Below are positions 32,078 to 42,986 of a DNA stretch of 64,000 bases, piece after piece (within the stretch, counting starts at the first letter, position 1; the number at the start of each line of letters is the position of its first letter). Source of the stretch: Maea johnstoni (taxonomy: Eukaryota > Annelida > Polychaeta > Spionida > Magelonidae); assembly GCA_963942565.1 (NCBI GenBank), contig OZ012684.1, positions 96,682,800-96,746,799 on the forward strand. Reading direction: 5' to 3'. A program made the position numbers and the translations under genes. The notes under the pieces are model-generated. The model ran no database searches and was not told the DNA's origin. It saw only the letters and a list, made by a program, of their open reading frames with translations.

Positions 32078-35000
32078 TCTTCTTCGTTGGTACCACCTAA
32101 CTTCTCGTAGAATACTCCGGTGGGGATGAATGCCTTGTTAGTGTGGGAAAAGTAGAAAGGTTGTGGTAAAAAGTGGTTATTTTGTTACATATTAAAAACC
32201 AACTACTGATCTAGATCTTGGTGTTGCTCCAGATTACTTGGTTGCTCTTGAATGGCTCAAGTTGAATGGCTCTGAGTTGGTAAGGCATTCCATTCACGGA
32301 GTGTCCTTGGGTAGAAGGAGAACTTGTGGAATTCCTTTGTTGAGTGTGGTACTTGGAATCCCAGTTCATGACAATGCCTAGACGCTCTGGTAATTGGTAG
32401 GAGATATCCATTTGTGGGTACTTCAACTAGACTGTGGGATACCTTTTATAGCATTACCAGTCTCATGTCCCTTCTTCTAACCCATAGTGGGCACCAGGCT
32501 AGAGAAGATAGCATCGCTGTGACACTTGCGCACCGGTCCCACTGGTTTAGTGTGTACCATGCTGCACTTCTCTGGACCATCTCAAGCCTATTGATGTTAC
32601 TCTGAGTGTAGGGGTCCCGCATGGCAGCTGCATATTCCATTGAAGGTCTAACAAGGTTTTTTTATGCCTTCTCCTTGAGGGAACTTGACTTAACCTTAAG
32701 GTTTCTTCTCAGGAAGCCGAGGACCTTGTTTGCCTTGGTGGCTGCTGAGTCAATGTGCCTGTTCCACTTCAAGTCTGATGTTATTGTCACCCAAACGTAT
32801 TTGGCAGCTGTAACAGCTTTGAGGATGTGGCCATGGAGGCTGTACTCGTGCTTGATGATATTCCTTTTGTGGTTTATATTGATCACTTCACATTTGTCCG
32901 GATGGAACTCCATTTTCCACCTCTGCTCCCATTCTGCAAAGTGGTCAAGTTCAGCTTGGAGTGTGATGCTGTCCTGGGGTGACTTGATAGCCGTATAGCA
33001 TATGGTGTCGTCAGCAAACAGTCATACTGTGAAGTGCAGGCCATCCTGGATGTCATTTATGTAGAACAGGAAGAGGCAGGGACCTAGCACTGACCCTTGA
33101 GGGACTCCTGGCAACACAGGAACCTAGGCTGATTTATTCCCTTCTACCATCACAGACTGCTTTCTGTTACCCAGGAAGTTTTCTATCCAGGTGATGTTTT
33201 TCCTCTAACTCCGTAGTACTCCAGCTTCATTACCAGCAGTGCATAACTCACCTCATCAGAGGCTTTGGAGAAGTTCTTCACCAGAAGGTATGTTTGCTAG
33301 CCTTTATGTAGATTGTTGTTGATAGCTGTCACAAACTGGATAAGTTGAGTCTCGCACAATCTGTTGGCTCTAAACCCATGTTGGTAGTCATATAGAATGT
33401 TGTGAGCGCTGGCGTGTCCCATTATGTTGCTGACCACAATATGTACTATCAGCTTACTCGCTATGCAGGTCAAGGAGACAAGTCTATAGTATTTCTGGCC
33501 TTTCTTGAAGACTGGTGCGATGTCTGCGGTGTGCCAGTCTTCAGGAATCACGCCTGTGTCGATCGATACTCTAAAGATGATGATGAGTATAAGGGCTATG
33601 GTGCTGGCCATCTCCTTCAGGACTCATGGGCCGATTTGGTCTGGACCACATGCTTTATGTATGTTGAGTTTGAGAAGAAGTTTGCGTACTCCATTTTCTG
33701 TTATGTTGACTTCTGGTGCTGTGGGATATGGGCTGCTGCTTGGAAGTGAGTTGTCAGGTATGTCGCCATCTTGTGTGAAGACTGCTTCAAATTGGGCATT
33801 CAGGATCTCAGCTTTGACCTTCGAATCTGACACTAGCAGGCCATTTTTCAGAAGAGGGGCAATTCCACAGCCATCCGATCGGGCATGTTTCATGAAGGTC
33901 CAGAACCTCTTCATGCCTCGGTATGGCTGCTCTTTGTCAAGTGACTCAATGATGCCCTCCACATAGCTTCAGTAGGCACTGTGTACCTCCCGCTGTATTT
34001 GCTGCTTTAGGGACTTAAGCGTGGTTTTGAGCTTGGCTTTATCATGCCTGGCTTTTTTCAGCTTGGTGTAGCACTTGTCCCTCTAACGCATGAGCTCTTG
34101 ATTTCTTGTGTAAGCCATGGTAGGTTGTCTCTGGTCTTGGCTAACTTGTGGGGGATGAATTTCCTTATTCCTTCTTGCACTCCATCTCTGAACATGCACC
34201 AGAGGTCATTGGTTGTGCTCCCTTCACAAGCAGCTAGTACACTTGAGTGCAGCTTTTCCAGGTGTATCTGCAGGTTTACCCAGTCAGCCTTTCTGTATAG
34301 GGGTATGGATCTTCTCTTCTGCTTAAGTCTGATTGGTCAGACATCCAGCTCTGCAAAGACGCCATTATGGTCAGCGATGCCTTGGATTGTGTACACCCTG
34401 TTAAATTGTGATGGGTTATTTGTACAAATGAGATCCAAAGTATTTTCACCTCTTGTAGGTTCTTCAACAATCTGAGTAAGGTTATGGTCTGCCATAGAAT
34501 CTGCAAATAGGTTGTGCAGGGATGTATTGCTTGCTCCTTCTTTTAAGCAACCATTAGCCGTGTCCCAACCTGGTAGGTTCATATTGCCTGCCATGATGAT
34601 GTTGGAGTTCTTGGGGCTACCCAGCTTATCTAAGGACGACTGAAGTTTTTCTAGGCTGCCAGTGTCATTGTCTGGGGGCCTGTAGTATGACGCCAAATAA
34701 GTTGCTTTTTGGCCAGAGACCCTAACTTGGCCCAAACAATTTCGCATTTGCTATCTAGTTCTTGTACGGATGAACTGATGACTTCAGAGTTAATAGCCAG
34801 GAAGACACCACCACCTGTTGTTAATGGTCTGGCTTTTCTGTAGATGTTAAAGCCAGGAGGGAAGTCTTCATTGTCTTTCACCTCTGTGTTCAGCCAGGAC
34901 TCTGTACCGAAGATGTTAAGGACTCGGAGCAGTTTAGATGTTGAGCGACATGTTGTTTTGGACTTCACTGTATGATGCATGTCAGGTGTCACATGTGTCG

Positions 35001-35100
35001 CAGCATCTTGCCCTGTTGTTCCAGATAACTTTACTGCCGCAGCATCCACATGGGTATAAGGTAAAGCTGTTGTTAGAAACCCCACCATCAACAGCGGGTC
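32078..35100 (-). mobile_element. Decayed LINE (Jockey/CR1-like), endonuclease to 3' tail
   Basis: On the minus strand, in order: AP-endonuclease segments (GTESWLNTEVKDNEDFPPGF, NIYRKARPLTTGGGVFLAIN, ASYYRPPDND, NLPGWDTANGCLKEGAS, EEPTRGENTLDLICTNNPSQ) at about 35.0-34.35 kb; the linker before RT (YRGMKRFWTFMKHARSD) at 33.9 kb; RT (GVIPEDWHTADIAPVFKKGQ, LVSLTCIASKL, YDYQHGFRANRLCETQL) at 33.6-33.3 kb; the post-RT region (MEFHPDKCEVININHKRN, RDPYTQSNINRLEMVQR) at 32.9-32.45 kb; and a GAAGAAGAAG-type 3' tail at about 32080. Many frame changes and stops, including across the YADD region, make it inactive. The order is complete, so this was a near-full-length ORF2 insertion. Confidence 0.85.
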
Positions 35101-35473
35101 CAGGATTTGCCTCTACATCACTCGAGTTTGTCAAAAAACGACTGGCAAGTATGCTAATGCATGTCTGTGAGTGTCGCTATGACGATGCTTGGTTTGCCCG
35201 ATTGCTATTTTGAAGCAGTTTAGCCAGTTGGAGTAGTACTGGGAGTAGTAGAGTAAAGTAAAGCAGAAGAATGTCAGGGGGGGGGGGCACTATGTTGACT
35301 CGGTTGGCAGGGGCACCGCCATCTTGAATTTCTGACTGTGAGCTTGAAGTAAAAATGTCTTCAGATCACACTTGGTAGGCGTCCAAGAACTTCTGTAGCA
35401 TTGTTGCAGCTCCACTGAGTTATGATTGTTAAAGTTCTGGTAGTAGGAAGAAGAAATGAAATGAAAGGGTAAA
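35101..35473. other. Non-coding; possible 5' UTR of the LINE
   Basis: No coding signal. An 11-G tract lies at 35277-35287. The LINE's 5' boundary cannot be fixed. Confidence 0.35.
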
Positions 35474-35651
35474 CCCTTCCAACGTTAGCTACTTTCGTGC
35501 AAAGCACAAGGATGCAAAGATTTTTGAAAACCAACTAAACCTTGTCATGTTGGTATTCATTAAATAACCCTCGCTGAGTACTCTCAGATGAGTACACATT
35601 TTATCGGCCATGATTTTATATTGGCAAAATTAGACGCAAGCAACAAAAGGG
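35474..35651 (-). mobile_element. piggyBac-type MITE, short copy
   Basis: Begins AACCCTTCCAACGTTAGCTA and ends AAAAGGG/TTAA. Internal ACTTTCGTGCAAAGCACAAG, CCTTGTCATGTTGGTATTCA and GAGTACTCTCAGATGAGTAC are the reverse complement of the copy at 55.45-55.87 kb. Confidence 0.6.
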
Positions 35652-35760
35652 TTAATTAATTTGGTGCAACATTTTCTCTCCAGTCCTACAGTTGGTAGGT
35701 GGTCATTGAAGTGGATTTCTTTTTGGGGCGGAAGTTGGGAATTAGGAATGAACTGCAGTA

Positions 35761-36513
35761 TGAGGTGATTGTTTATGTTGATTGACTGGATGTAGCAGCG
35801 CTCAAAATTAGGGGATGTCGGGAGCCTATAGGGCTCCCTTGAATTTCTCCTGCTGCTTCCTCAAGTTTATGCAGGGAGCCCAATGATGTACCGGAGTTTA
35901 TACACATCATCTCTAGGTAGCTTGAGATGATGCATTTGGGCTCCCTGGATAAAATCTCTATTTGCGCCCTGTGTAGAATTAGAGCAGCTCAGGAACATGA
36001 TTTATCAGAGCTCCATCTGTCCTTAAAGGCTTAACATGTTAAACAAATCCCCATTGGCATTTTCAACTTAACATAAAATGGTTTTCCGATTTGGATATAC
36101 CAATCATATTCTAGTACGGCTTGCAAACCTCTGGCGTGGGGCCTGTGGATCCCTGTTTGGCAGTTCTCCACAGGAACTCGTAAGTTTGTATGGCTCTGGC
36201 GTGGCTGAAATATTCCCGTAACCTTCAGTCATACTAGAACATGTTTGATGTCCCTAAAATGTGAAATTTCTAGGATGGATGCAAACCTCTGGCATGGGGC
36301 CTGTGGATCTCTGTTTGGCAGTTCTCCACAGGAACCTGTAAGTTTGTATGGCTCTGGCGTGGCTGAAATATGCCCGTAACCTGGCCATTCTGGAACCTTT
36401 GCTGATTTGGGGAAAATCCCACTTTTTTTTCTTTTTTAAACTTTTATATGAAAATTGCTAATAGTTATTTGTCAAACTTGTTCAGCCTAGGTTGTTTTAT
36501 ATGGCGTAAATCA
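35761..36513 (+). repeat. 5' LTR of the Gypsy-like fossil
   Basis: Paired with 38841-39621. It contains two internal copies of a ~110-bp block (GCAAACCTCTGGCGTGGGGC ... CTGGCGTGGCTGAAATAT) at about 36125 and 36280, so the LTR itself holds an older duplication. Confidence 0.7.
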
Positions 36514-38840
36514 TACCCAAGTATCTACTTGAAGGGTCTCCCTAACCTCGAGGGCTGTTTAAGCCAGGGCGCAGGTTCTTCAGGTGGAGCATAGACCACC
36601 ACAACTTAGTGAAAAGAGTGTTGAGGTTTTCTTTGACAACTCCTTATTAACTCTTTAAATGAAATTAATGCTCTTTTATACTATTGCAAAGTCCCATTTC
36701 CACGAACCCAATTTCTAAATCCATAAGTAGCTCACCAATGGAGTCTTTGTGAAGACCCAACGCAGGTCAGTTAGAGGTTCACAGTTCACGTGTCAAGGAA
36801 CACGATAGTCCAGAACATAATCTTAGAGTGACATATGGCAAAAGCTGAGACAACATTATGGCTTTCAGGCCTCAGGCAGTCACTTATTTGACTGGCATAT
36901 TAAGTTTGAGATGTATGAGACTAGAATTTTGGTTTTTCGGCATGGCCATTAGTGCAGGATGAGAGTCCTGAGGACCTGTGTCAGAGGTTGATTGAGGAAA
37001 ACCCTTGACTATGCATTGGGGCAATTCGAACATGGTGAGGTTCCCGTGGTGGATGAGGATATAACTCCTTGTGTGGAGAACACCTGTGTTAGACGTTGAT
37101 TGTTTTGTTTGAGGAAAACCTCTTGACTACGCTTTTGGGCATCTCGCGACATGGCAAGTTTCACATGGTGGATGAGGAAATAACTACTTGTGTGGAGAAC
37201 ACCTGCGTCAGATCTAGAGGTAGATGGCTTACCTTGAGGACAACCTCTTGACAACAACCGGGGGCATCTCGCACCATGGCGAGTTTCCCATGGTGGATGA
37301 GGAAATAACTTGTGTGGAGAACACTGTTCCATACCTGTGGTTCCAGTTGATTAATTCATTAGCCCAGAGGTATCAAAGGCTCTGGTCACTCCCTGAGGAA
37401 GCTAGGTCTGGTCTCCTTCCCAGAGAAGTTTCAAGCTGTTTGTTCTGTGTAAAACGGCTGGATGGAAGAACTACAATTCCCACAACTTGCCTAAGTGCAA
37501 GTTTCTTCCTCAGAAGGATCGCTGAATGTTTGCGCAGTCCCGTTTGGTCCAGGGCGAAGATCCTGTTGATGTGTCTGATGAGGTATGTGGTGGCAAGTTG
37601 GACATTCCCACTGAGGAAAGCCCTTTTCCAGACACCCATACTGCTCAGCATGTTGACATCATCCAGTGGCCTTACTTCCATGTTTACTAAGGTCAGCATC
37701 CTGCACAGTAGACTATAAACTCTGGTGCCAAGTCAACCATGGTACATGCATCAGTTGCCATACAAATCGGTCTCCCCATTTCCTCAGCCTCCCAGATGGC
37801 TTAGCAGGCTGATGGGGTCACGCCGATGAAAGTGACTGGCAATTGCAATTTGACCCGTTTGGATAAGTCTTTCCAGCTCACCCTCTTGTTGTTGTTGTAT
37901 TTGATGTGGATCTGCTGGCATGGCAGCCATTCCTAGTGAGAAATGACACTGCTGTGGAACTGGCAAAGCACCAGATTGTGCTTGATGGGGCGGAGATAGT
38001 ATGCTGTGGCTCACAGCCCCAGCATGGCACTGCAGTTTGTCACGCTCAGATCTTTCCTACTCTGCAATGATGGTGTGCAGCAGATTGTGTTGTCAGGGGA
38101 GTTCCACAGGCTATCTACACCTGCACAGGATGACCCTTATTGTTAGTAGTCCTTGGAACCTAGAACTGACACCAGGTCTTTTAAACTTTCTTCAGCTGTC
38201 TTGTGGCCCCCATACAGATTCCTTCGTGTCACCCAGTCTGTTGTGGGATCCATACAGATTCCCAATACTACTACTGCTCCCGACTTGGTTTGCAGGAATA
38301 GGTATCTGTGTCAGGCCCATCACTGTGGAGGATAATCCTGAGTAGCTGCCATTGGCCTCCAGAACGTGGGGTCCTTATTTGTCAGTTGTTACTGTGGACC
38401 CCAGTGGCATCCTTCCTGCTGACATCCCAGAGCAGTTTGTGGCTGTTAAACTGAAATATGGCTATTTGTTTGTTCCTGCCATTGGAAGGTACAATGGTGC
38501 AAGTGATGCTATTGAGGGAAGAGTGAACAGTTTGAGGCAGCTAGGGTGTATGCTCAGCCTCAGGATGTCAACATATCTGCTGAGTACTTTAACATGTCCT
38601 TTTTAATCAGGAAACCAAATGGCAGTCAAATATTGGTGACTGCTTTAAGTAAGGTTGGTCAGTATTCTAAGCCCCAGCCAACCCTCATGCCAAGGTGGAT
38701 GGTACCCCATGAGAGATTGCAAGATGAAGATTCATTGTGAAGTCTGACCTGACAGTCCTTATACCAGATTCCATTGTCACATGACTCAATGAAGTTCTGT
38801 GGAGTTGCTTCGCCCTACTAAGGGATTCGTGTTTACAGAC

Positions 38841-39621
38841 TGAGGTGATTGTTTATGCTGTTATTGACTGGATGTAGCAGCGCTCAAAATTAGGGGATGT
38901 CGGGAGCCTAGGGCTCCCTTGAATTCTCCTGCTGCTTCCTCAAGTTTATGCAGGGAGCCCAATGATGTACCGGAGTTTATACACATCATCTCTAGGTAGC
39001 TTGAGATGATGCATTTGGGCTCCCTGGATAAAATCTCTATTTGCGCCCTGTGTAGAATTAGAGCAGCTCAGGAACATGATTTATCAGAGCTCCATTTGTC
39101 CTTAAAGGCTTAACATGTTAAACAAATTCCCATTGGCATTTTCAACTATACCTAAAATGTTTTTTCTGAATTGGATATACCAATCATATTCTAGTACGGC
39201 TTGCAAACCTCTGGCGTGGGGCCTGTGGATCCCTGTTTGGCAGTTCTCCACAGGAACTCGTAAGTTTGTATGGCTCTGGCGTGGCTGAGATATGCCCGTA
39301 ACCTTCAGTCATACTAGAATATGTTTGATGTCCCCAAAATGTGAAGTTTCTAGGATGGATGCAAACCTCTGGCATGGGGCCTGTGGATCTCTGTTTGGCA
39401 GTTCTCCACAGGAACCTGTAAGTTTGTATGGCTCTGGCGTGGCTGAAATATGCCCGTAACCTGGCCATTCTGGAACCTTTGTTCATTTCGGGAATTTTTT
39501 TTTTCTTTCTTATTTTAATTTTTATTCTTATTCTTTTTCTTTTTTTCATTTAATATGAAAATTGCTAATAGTTATTTGTCAAACTTGTTCAGCCTGGATT
39601 TGTTTTATATGGTATAAATCA
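38841..39621 (+). repeat. 3' LTR of the Gypsy-like fossil
   Basis: Colinear with 35761-36513, including the internal ~110-bp duplication. It is slightly longer because of a T-rich tract near 39490-39550. Confidence 0.7.
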
Positions 39622-40507
39622 TTTTTACAAATGTAAATTGACAATGTAATTTAAAAAGTATTTTCTTTTTACATGTAAAAAGATATAGATTTAAAGTTTG
39701 AAAAAAAACTATATATTTACATTTCCATCATCTTATTTAATTGGTATATGGGGGAGTACCAAAGTGTGTTGTACCATGTTATTTTCAGCAATAGGTAGTC
39801 CACCAAAGAGAGTCACAGGTAAGACTACCGTATTCTTCTGATTAAGCGCACCAGCCTATTTTTCATGGTTAGAGGGGGAATGGCTAGCGCAAATGTCATG
39901 AAAAACTCATAAAACTTCACCCCAGAAGAAGTAAGAAAAGCGAAATCACATACCTTTCCTCTTGCCGTGTCTGCAAACCAGCTCGTAATTCCGCCATTTA
40001 ATGGGAAGAATACAGTATTTTATTTCAGGGGAAGTGCAATGCACCATTTGGAGGTTATTATTTTAAAAGAAAATGATCAATGAATAAATTCTTTCAACGA
40101 CATATTTGCCAATGATGACACTGAAATTCTGCCATATGATCCAGAAGATGTGAAATCACACCTTACTGTTCCATATCTGAGGCAAATAGATAATAGAGTT
40201 GATGCATCACCCATCAGCCATGTGAAAATGTTGCCTATGACAGGGGGTCAGTTGATATTTTTTAAGATTACAGTAAATAAGTGTGGATACTATTGATTTA
40301 GCGTTGAATGGCAGATGAAAAAATGACCCCTGTAAAACATTATTTTTCATAAGAGTAGACTTTTGAAAATATGCAAAATCTGCACAAGTTTACCTTTAAT
40401 GCTGGGTCTTGATATCTCATATTCTCAAGTACTGATTTGTAATTTATTGTGAACTTCTGAAAAATCATGGTAAAGTTATGTGGTTATATGTATATCGCCT
40501 TCGGTAG
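39622..40507. other. Non-coding; truncated TACCGTATTC-type MITE
   Basis: At about 39828-39975 the sequence ACCGTATTCTTCTGATTAAG ... TACCTTTCCTCTTGCC resembles the left half of the MITE at 60.83-61.29 kb. The remainder is AT-rich without an exon. Confidence 0.5.
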
Positions 40508-40906
40508 TTGCTGGAAGAGGTGTGTGCTATGGGCCGAGACTCCGGGTACGTGTGTCAAAAACCACAGCCCAAGAATGAGGCACCACCCATCACCATGCGC
40601 TCCCAGTCGAATGACGCAGGCTCGTCAGATGATGATGAGGATGAAGATGAGATTGCTAGCACTACCAGCCACAGCAGCCAGGTCAAGCAGGGAGGTGCAG
40701 AGGCTTCTTACAAGTGCCAGCACTCCAGGATCTACATTGCTAGCACTACCAGCCACAGCAGCCAGGTCAAGCAGGGAGGTGCAGAGGCTTTTTACAAGTG
40801 CCAGCACTCCCGGATCTACATTGCTAGCACTACCAGCCACAGCAGCCAGGTCAAGCAGGGAGGTGCAGAGGCTTCTTACAAGTGCCAGCACTCCAGGATC
40901 TACATT
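40508..40906 (+). CDS. Unrecognised exon with in-frame 84-bp triplication
   Basis: Open in one frame from a weak acceptor (CCTTCGGTAG) to a consensus donor (TACATT/GTAAGT), 399 nt. It starts LLEEVCAMGRDSGYVCQKPQ, then an acidic low-complexity segment (SNDAGSSDDDEDEDE), then three tandem copies of a 28-residue unit, IASTTSHSSQVKQGGAEA followed by SYKCQHSRIY. The DNA copies at 40652, 40736 and 40820 differ at only a few bases, so the expansion is recent, and 84 bp keeps the frame. It looks like an internal exon of a nuclear or scaffold protein, but I cannot name the family. The minus-strand frame over the same repeat is a shadow. Confidence 0.5.
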
Positions 40907-40970
40907 GTAAGTCTACTACATCCATACTCTCAATTCCTCTTGAAAACGGGGCTGCCCCCATGTAGTGGCT

Positions 40971-41011
40971 TTTAGTGCCAGCACTCCAGGATCTACATTG
41001 TAAGTCTACTA
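40971..41011 (+). repeat. Duplicate of the exon's splice-donor region
   Basis: AGTGCCAGCACTCCAGGATC TACATTGTAAGTCTACTA repeats the last 26 nt of the preceding exon plus its donor and intron start, about 85 bp downstream of the original. It would offer a second donor with no acceptor of its own. Confidence 0.75.
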
Positions 41012-41054
41012 TATCCATACTTATGGCAAGCACTTTGAGGGTTTATTAAGCATT

Positions 41055-41605
41055 ACAAATACTAATAAATCACTTTCTAATATTTATGACTGCATTTACA
41101 AATACTAGAAAATGAATTACAAATACTAAAAAATGATTTATAAATACTAAGAAATGATTTATAAATACTAGAAAATCATTTTTAAATACTAAAAAAATAT
41201 TTATTAGTATTTGAGAACCATGCACATTCCTAAATACAAGTAAATCATTTCCTAGTGTCTATAATTGATTTTCTTGTATTTATAAATGATTTTCTAATAT
41301 TTATAAATGATTTTCTAATATTTATAAATCATTTTCTAATATTTGTAAATACTGCATTTGCAAATACAATAAAATGATTTATAAATACTTGAAAATTATA
41401 AATACAAGGAAATCATTTATAAATACTAAGAATTGTGATAGAATTCTAAATACTAATAAATCATTTTCTAGTATTTATAAATCATTTTTTTGTAGTTGTA
41501 TTTACAAATACTAATAAATGATTTATAAATGTTAGAAAAGGAATTATAAATACTAGAAATTGTTAACGATTTTCAAATACTAATAACTCAAATTGTAATA
41601 TTAGT
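41055..41605. repeat. AT-rich, self-complementary ~30-bp repeat cluster
   Basis: Variants of AAATACTAGAAAATGATTTA and of its complement TAAATCATTTTCTAGTATTT alternate in both orientations for about 550 bp. The cluster continues on the far side of the DIRS element (50.06-50.16 kb), so that element inserted inside it. Extensive hairpin potential. Confidence 0.85.
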
Positions 41606-41613
41606 AAATGACT

Positions 41614-41765
41614 ATTACTATCGAAGTACATTACCTGTTATTATATATGAAGCTAGTGACACTAATCGCCCTCTATTGGCAGACTCAAAAGTAAAATCCC
41701 GCCTCACCGCCAGGTGGCTACGCGTTTTGGCGTGAATCTACCTCTAGTGTCTGCCAGCGCCCTCA
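41614..41765 (+). repeat. Left inverted terminal repeat of the DIRS element
   Basis: ATTACTATCGAAGTACATTA ... CCTCTAGTGTC. It is the reverse complement of the right terminus (49.885-50.056 kb) apart from a few substitutions and a short indel. Confidence 0.9.
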
Positions 41766-41972
41766 TCACTGGTATACTTTAGACTCTCCCGCATTTGCGA
41801 GAATTTTCATCCTTTTCACTCCGACTTGGCGAACTTGAAGTGGTCAACCACGTTGATAAGTACTTTTGGCTGCTTACAGGCCATCTTTCCTTTCAGACCT
41901 TCAGTCTGCTTCGCTGTTTTTGATTACTTTTGTTTGTCTCTTGTGTGCCGTCTTGTTTGCATTTCAGAAACA

Positions 41973-42986
41973 AGATGGCGTCTGCACAGCTGGTAGCTCA
42001 TGATCATTGCACCGATTCCCATTGCTCTCGGTTTGCGATTGGATACGTCGAGTCGCAGCCGTGGACACACCGTCGCACATTTTCCACACATGTGGTTTGC
42101 TCTAGAGAGGGCAGCCACTGCCGTATGTGTGAGCATTGGAGCGAGGGGGATTGGGGAGGCCTCGAGCGGCTTCTGGCACGCCTGGCAGTCCGCCAGGAGA
42201 GGCGCCGGCATCTGACACCGGCTCGTTGAGCGAGGACAGTGCACTTTCAGAGGGGCGGCTCGTCATTGATGAGCAACCAGCAATGGAAGTGGAGGTCGAG
42301 ACCTCCCTTCCCGGTAAGTCGCCCCGGGTCTCTTCAGAGGCACTGGGCAGAGCCTCCGGCTCGGAGAGGTCGCCTTTCGGAGACCGATCCGGGCCAGCCC
42401 GGCCGTCCCCGGCCCGAGGCTCCGGGAAGAAGAAGAGTTCCAAGAGCTCTTCGTCATCTTCCCGTAGGGCGGAGAGAGGGAGGAGGTAAACACTCCTCTT
42501 CATCCTCCAGCTCCAGCAAGAAGAAGAAGTCTTTGTCTTCCTCCGGGGAGGCGAATAAGCGTTCGCGGGATAGGTCTCCGGTCCGGTCCCCAGCGCCAGC
42601 TTCTCTTCCCGGTACCCCGAAGGAAGCCCGGTCGGAGGCCCCTGGGCCTCTGCCTTCCCCGCCTCGGGTCACTAGGACCCCGGTTCCTCTGACTCCGATG
42701 GCGTTGGGCGCGGCTCCGGTTGACCCTCGTACCCCAGTACCATCCACCTCCCGGCCGGTGTTAGGACCGGGGACCCCGGCAGGGTCGAGCCTCCCGGCTC
42801 TGTCCTTGCCGCATCAGTGGCAAATGCAGCTGTACCAGCTGCAAGCCATGCAACAGGCTATGGCGAGCGTCCCCTATACGTTCCCTGGCCAACAACCTTT
42901 CCAGCCTCCAGGCTTTGGTGCGGGAGACGCGTTCGGTCCCTCCAGCGTCTCCCAATCCTCGGCCCCGGCGCCTCCGGCAGCCCAGG
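41973..42986 (+). pseudogene. DIRS gag-like region, left part
   Basis: GC-rich coding-like DNA starting near an ATG at 41973, rich in Ser, Pro, Arg and Lys with poly-Ser and poly-Lys patches, typical of DIRS ORF1. The nested transposon truncates it on the right. Fossil; broken. Confidence 0.65.

Larger units (their letters stand above)
35761..39621 (+). mobile_element. LTR retrotransposon fossil (Gypsy-like), heavily decayed
   Basis: Two direct repeats of about 0.75 kb, each starting TGAGGTGATTG and ending TAAATCA (TG...CA), flank about 2.3 kb of internal DNA. In the internal part, at about 38.35-38.74 kb, peptide segments such as YNGASDAIEGRVN and VGQYSKPQPTLMP match the region just before and into the reverse transcriptase of Gypsy-class elements common in marine invertebrates. 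Gag, protease, RNase H and integrase are not recognisable and the internal region is far shorter than normal, so this is a broken copy with many breaks. The two LTRs differ by roughly 3-5% by eye, suggesting moderate age. No clean target-site duplication was seen. Confidence 0.7.
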
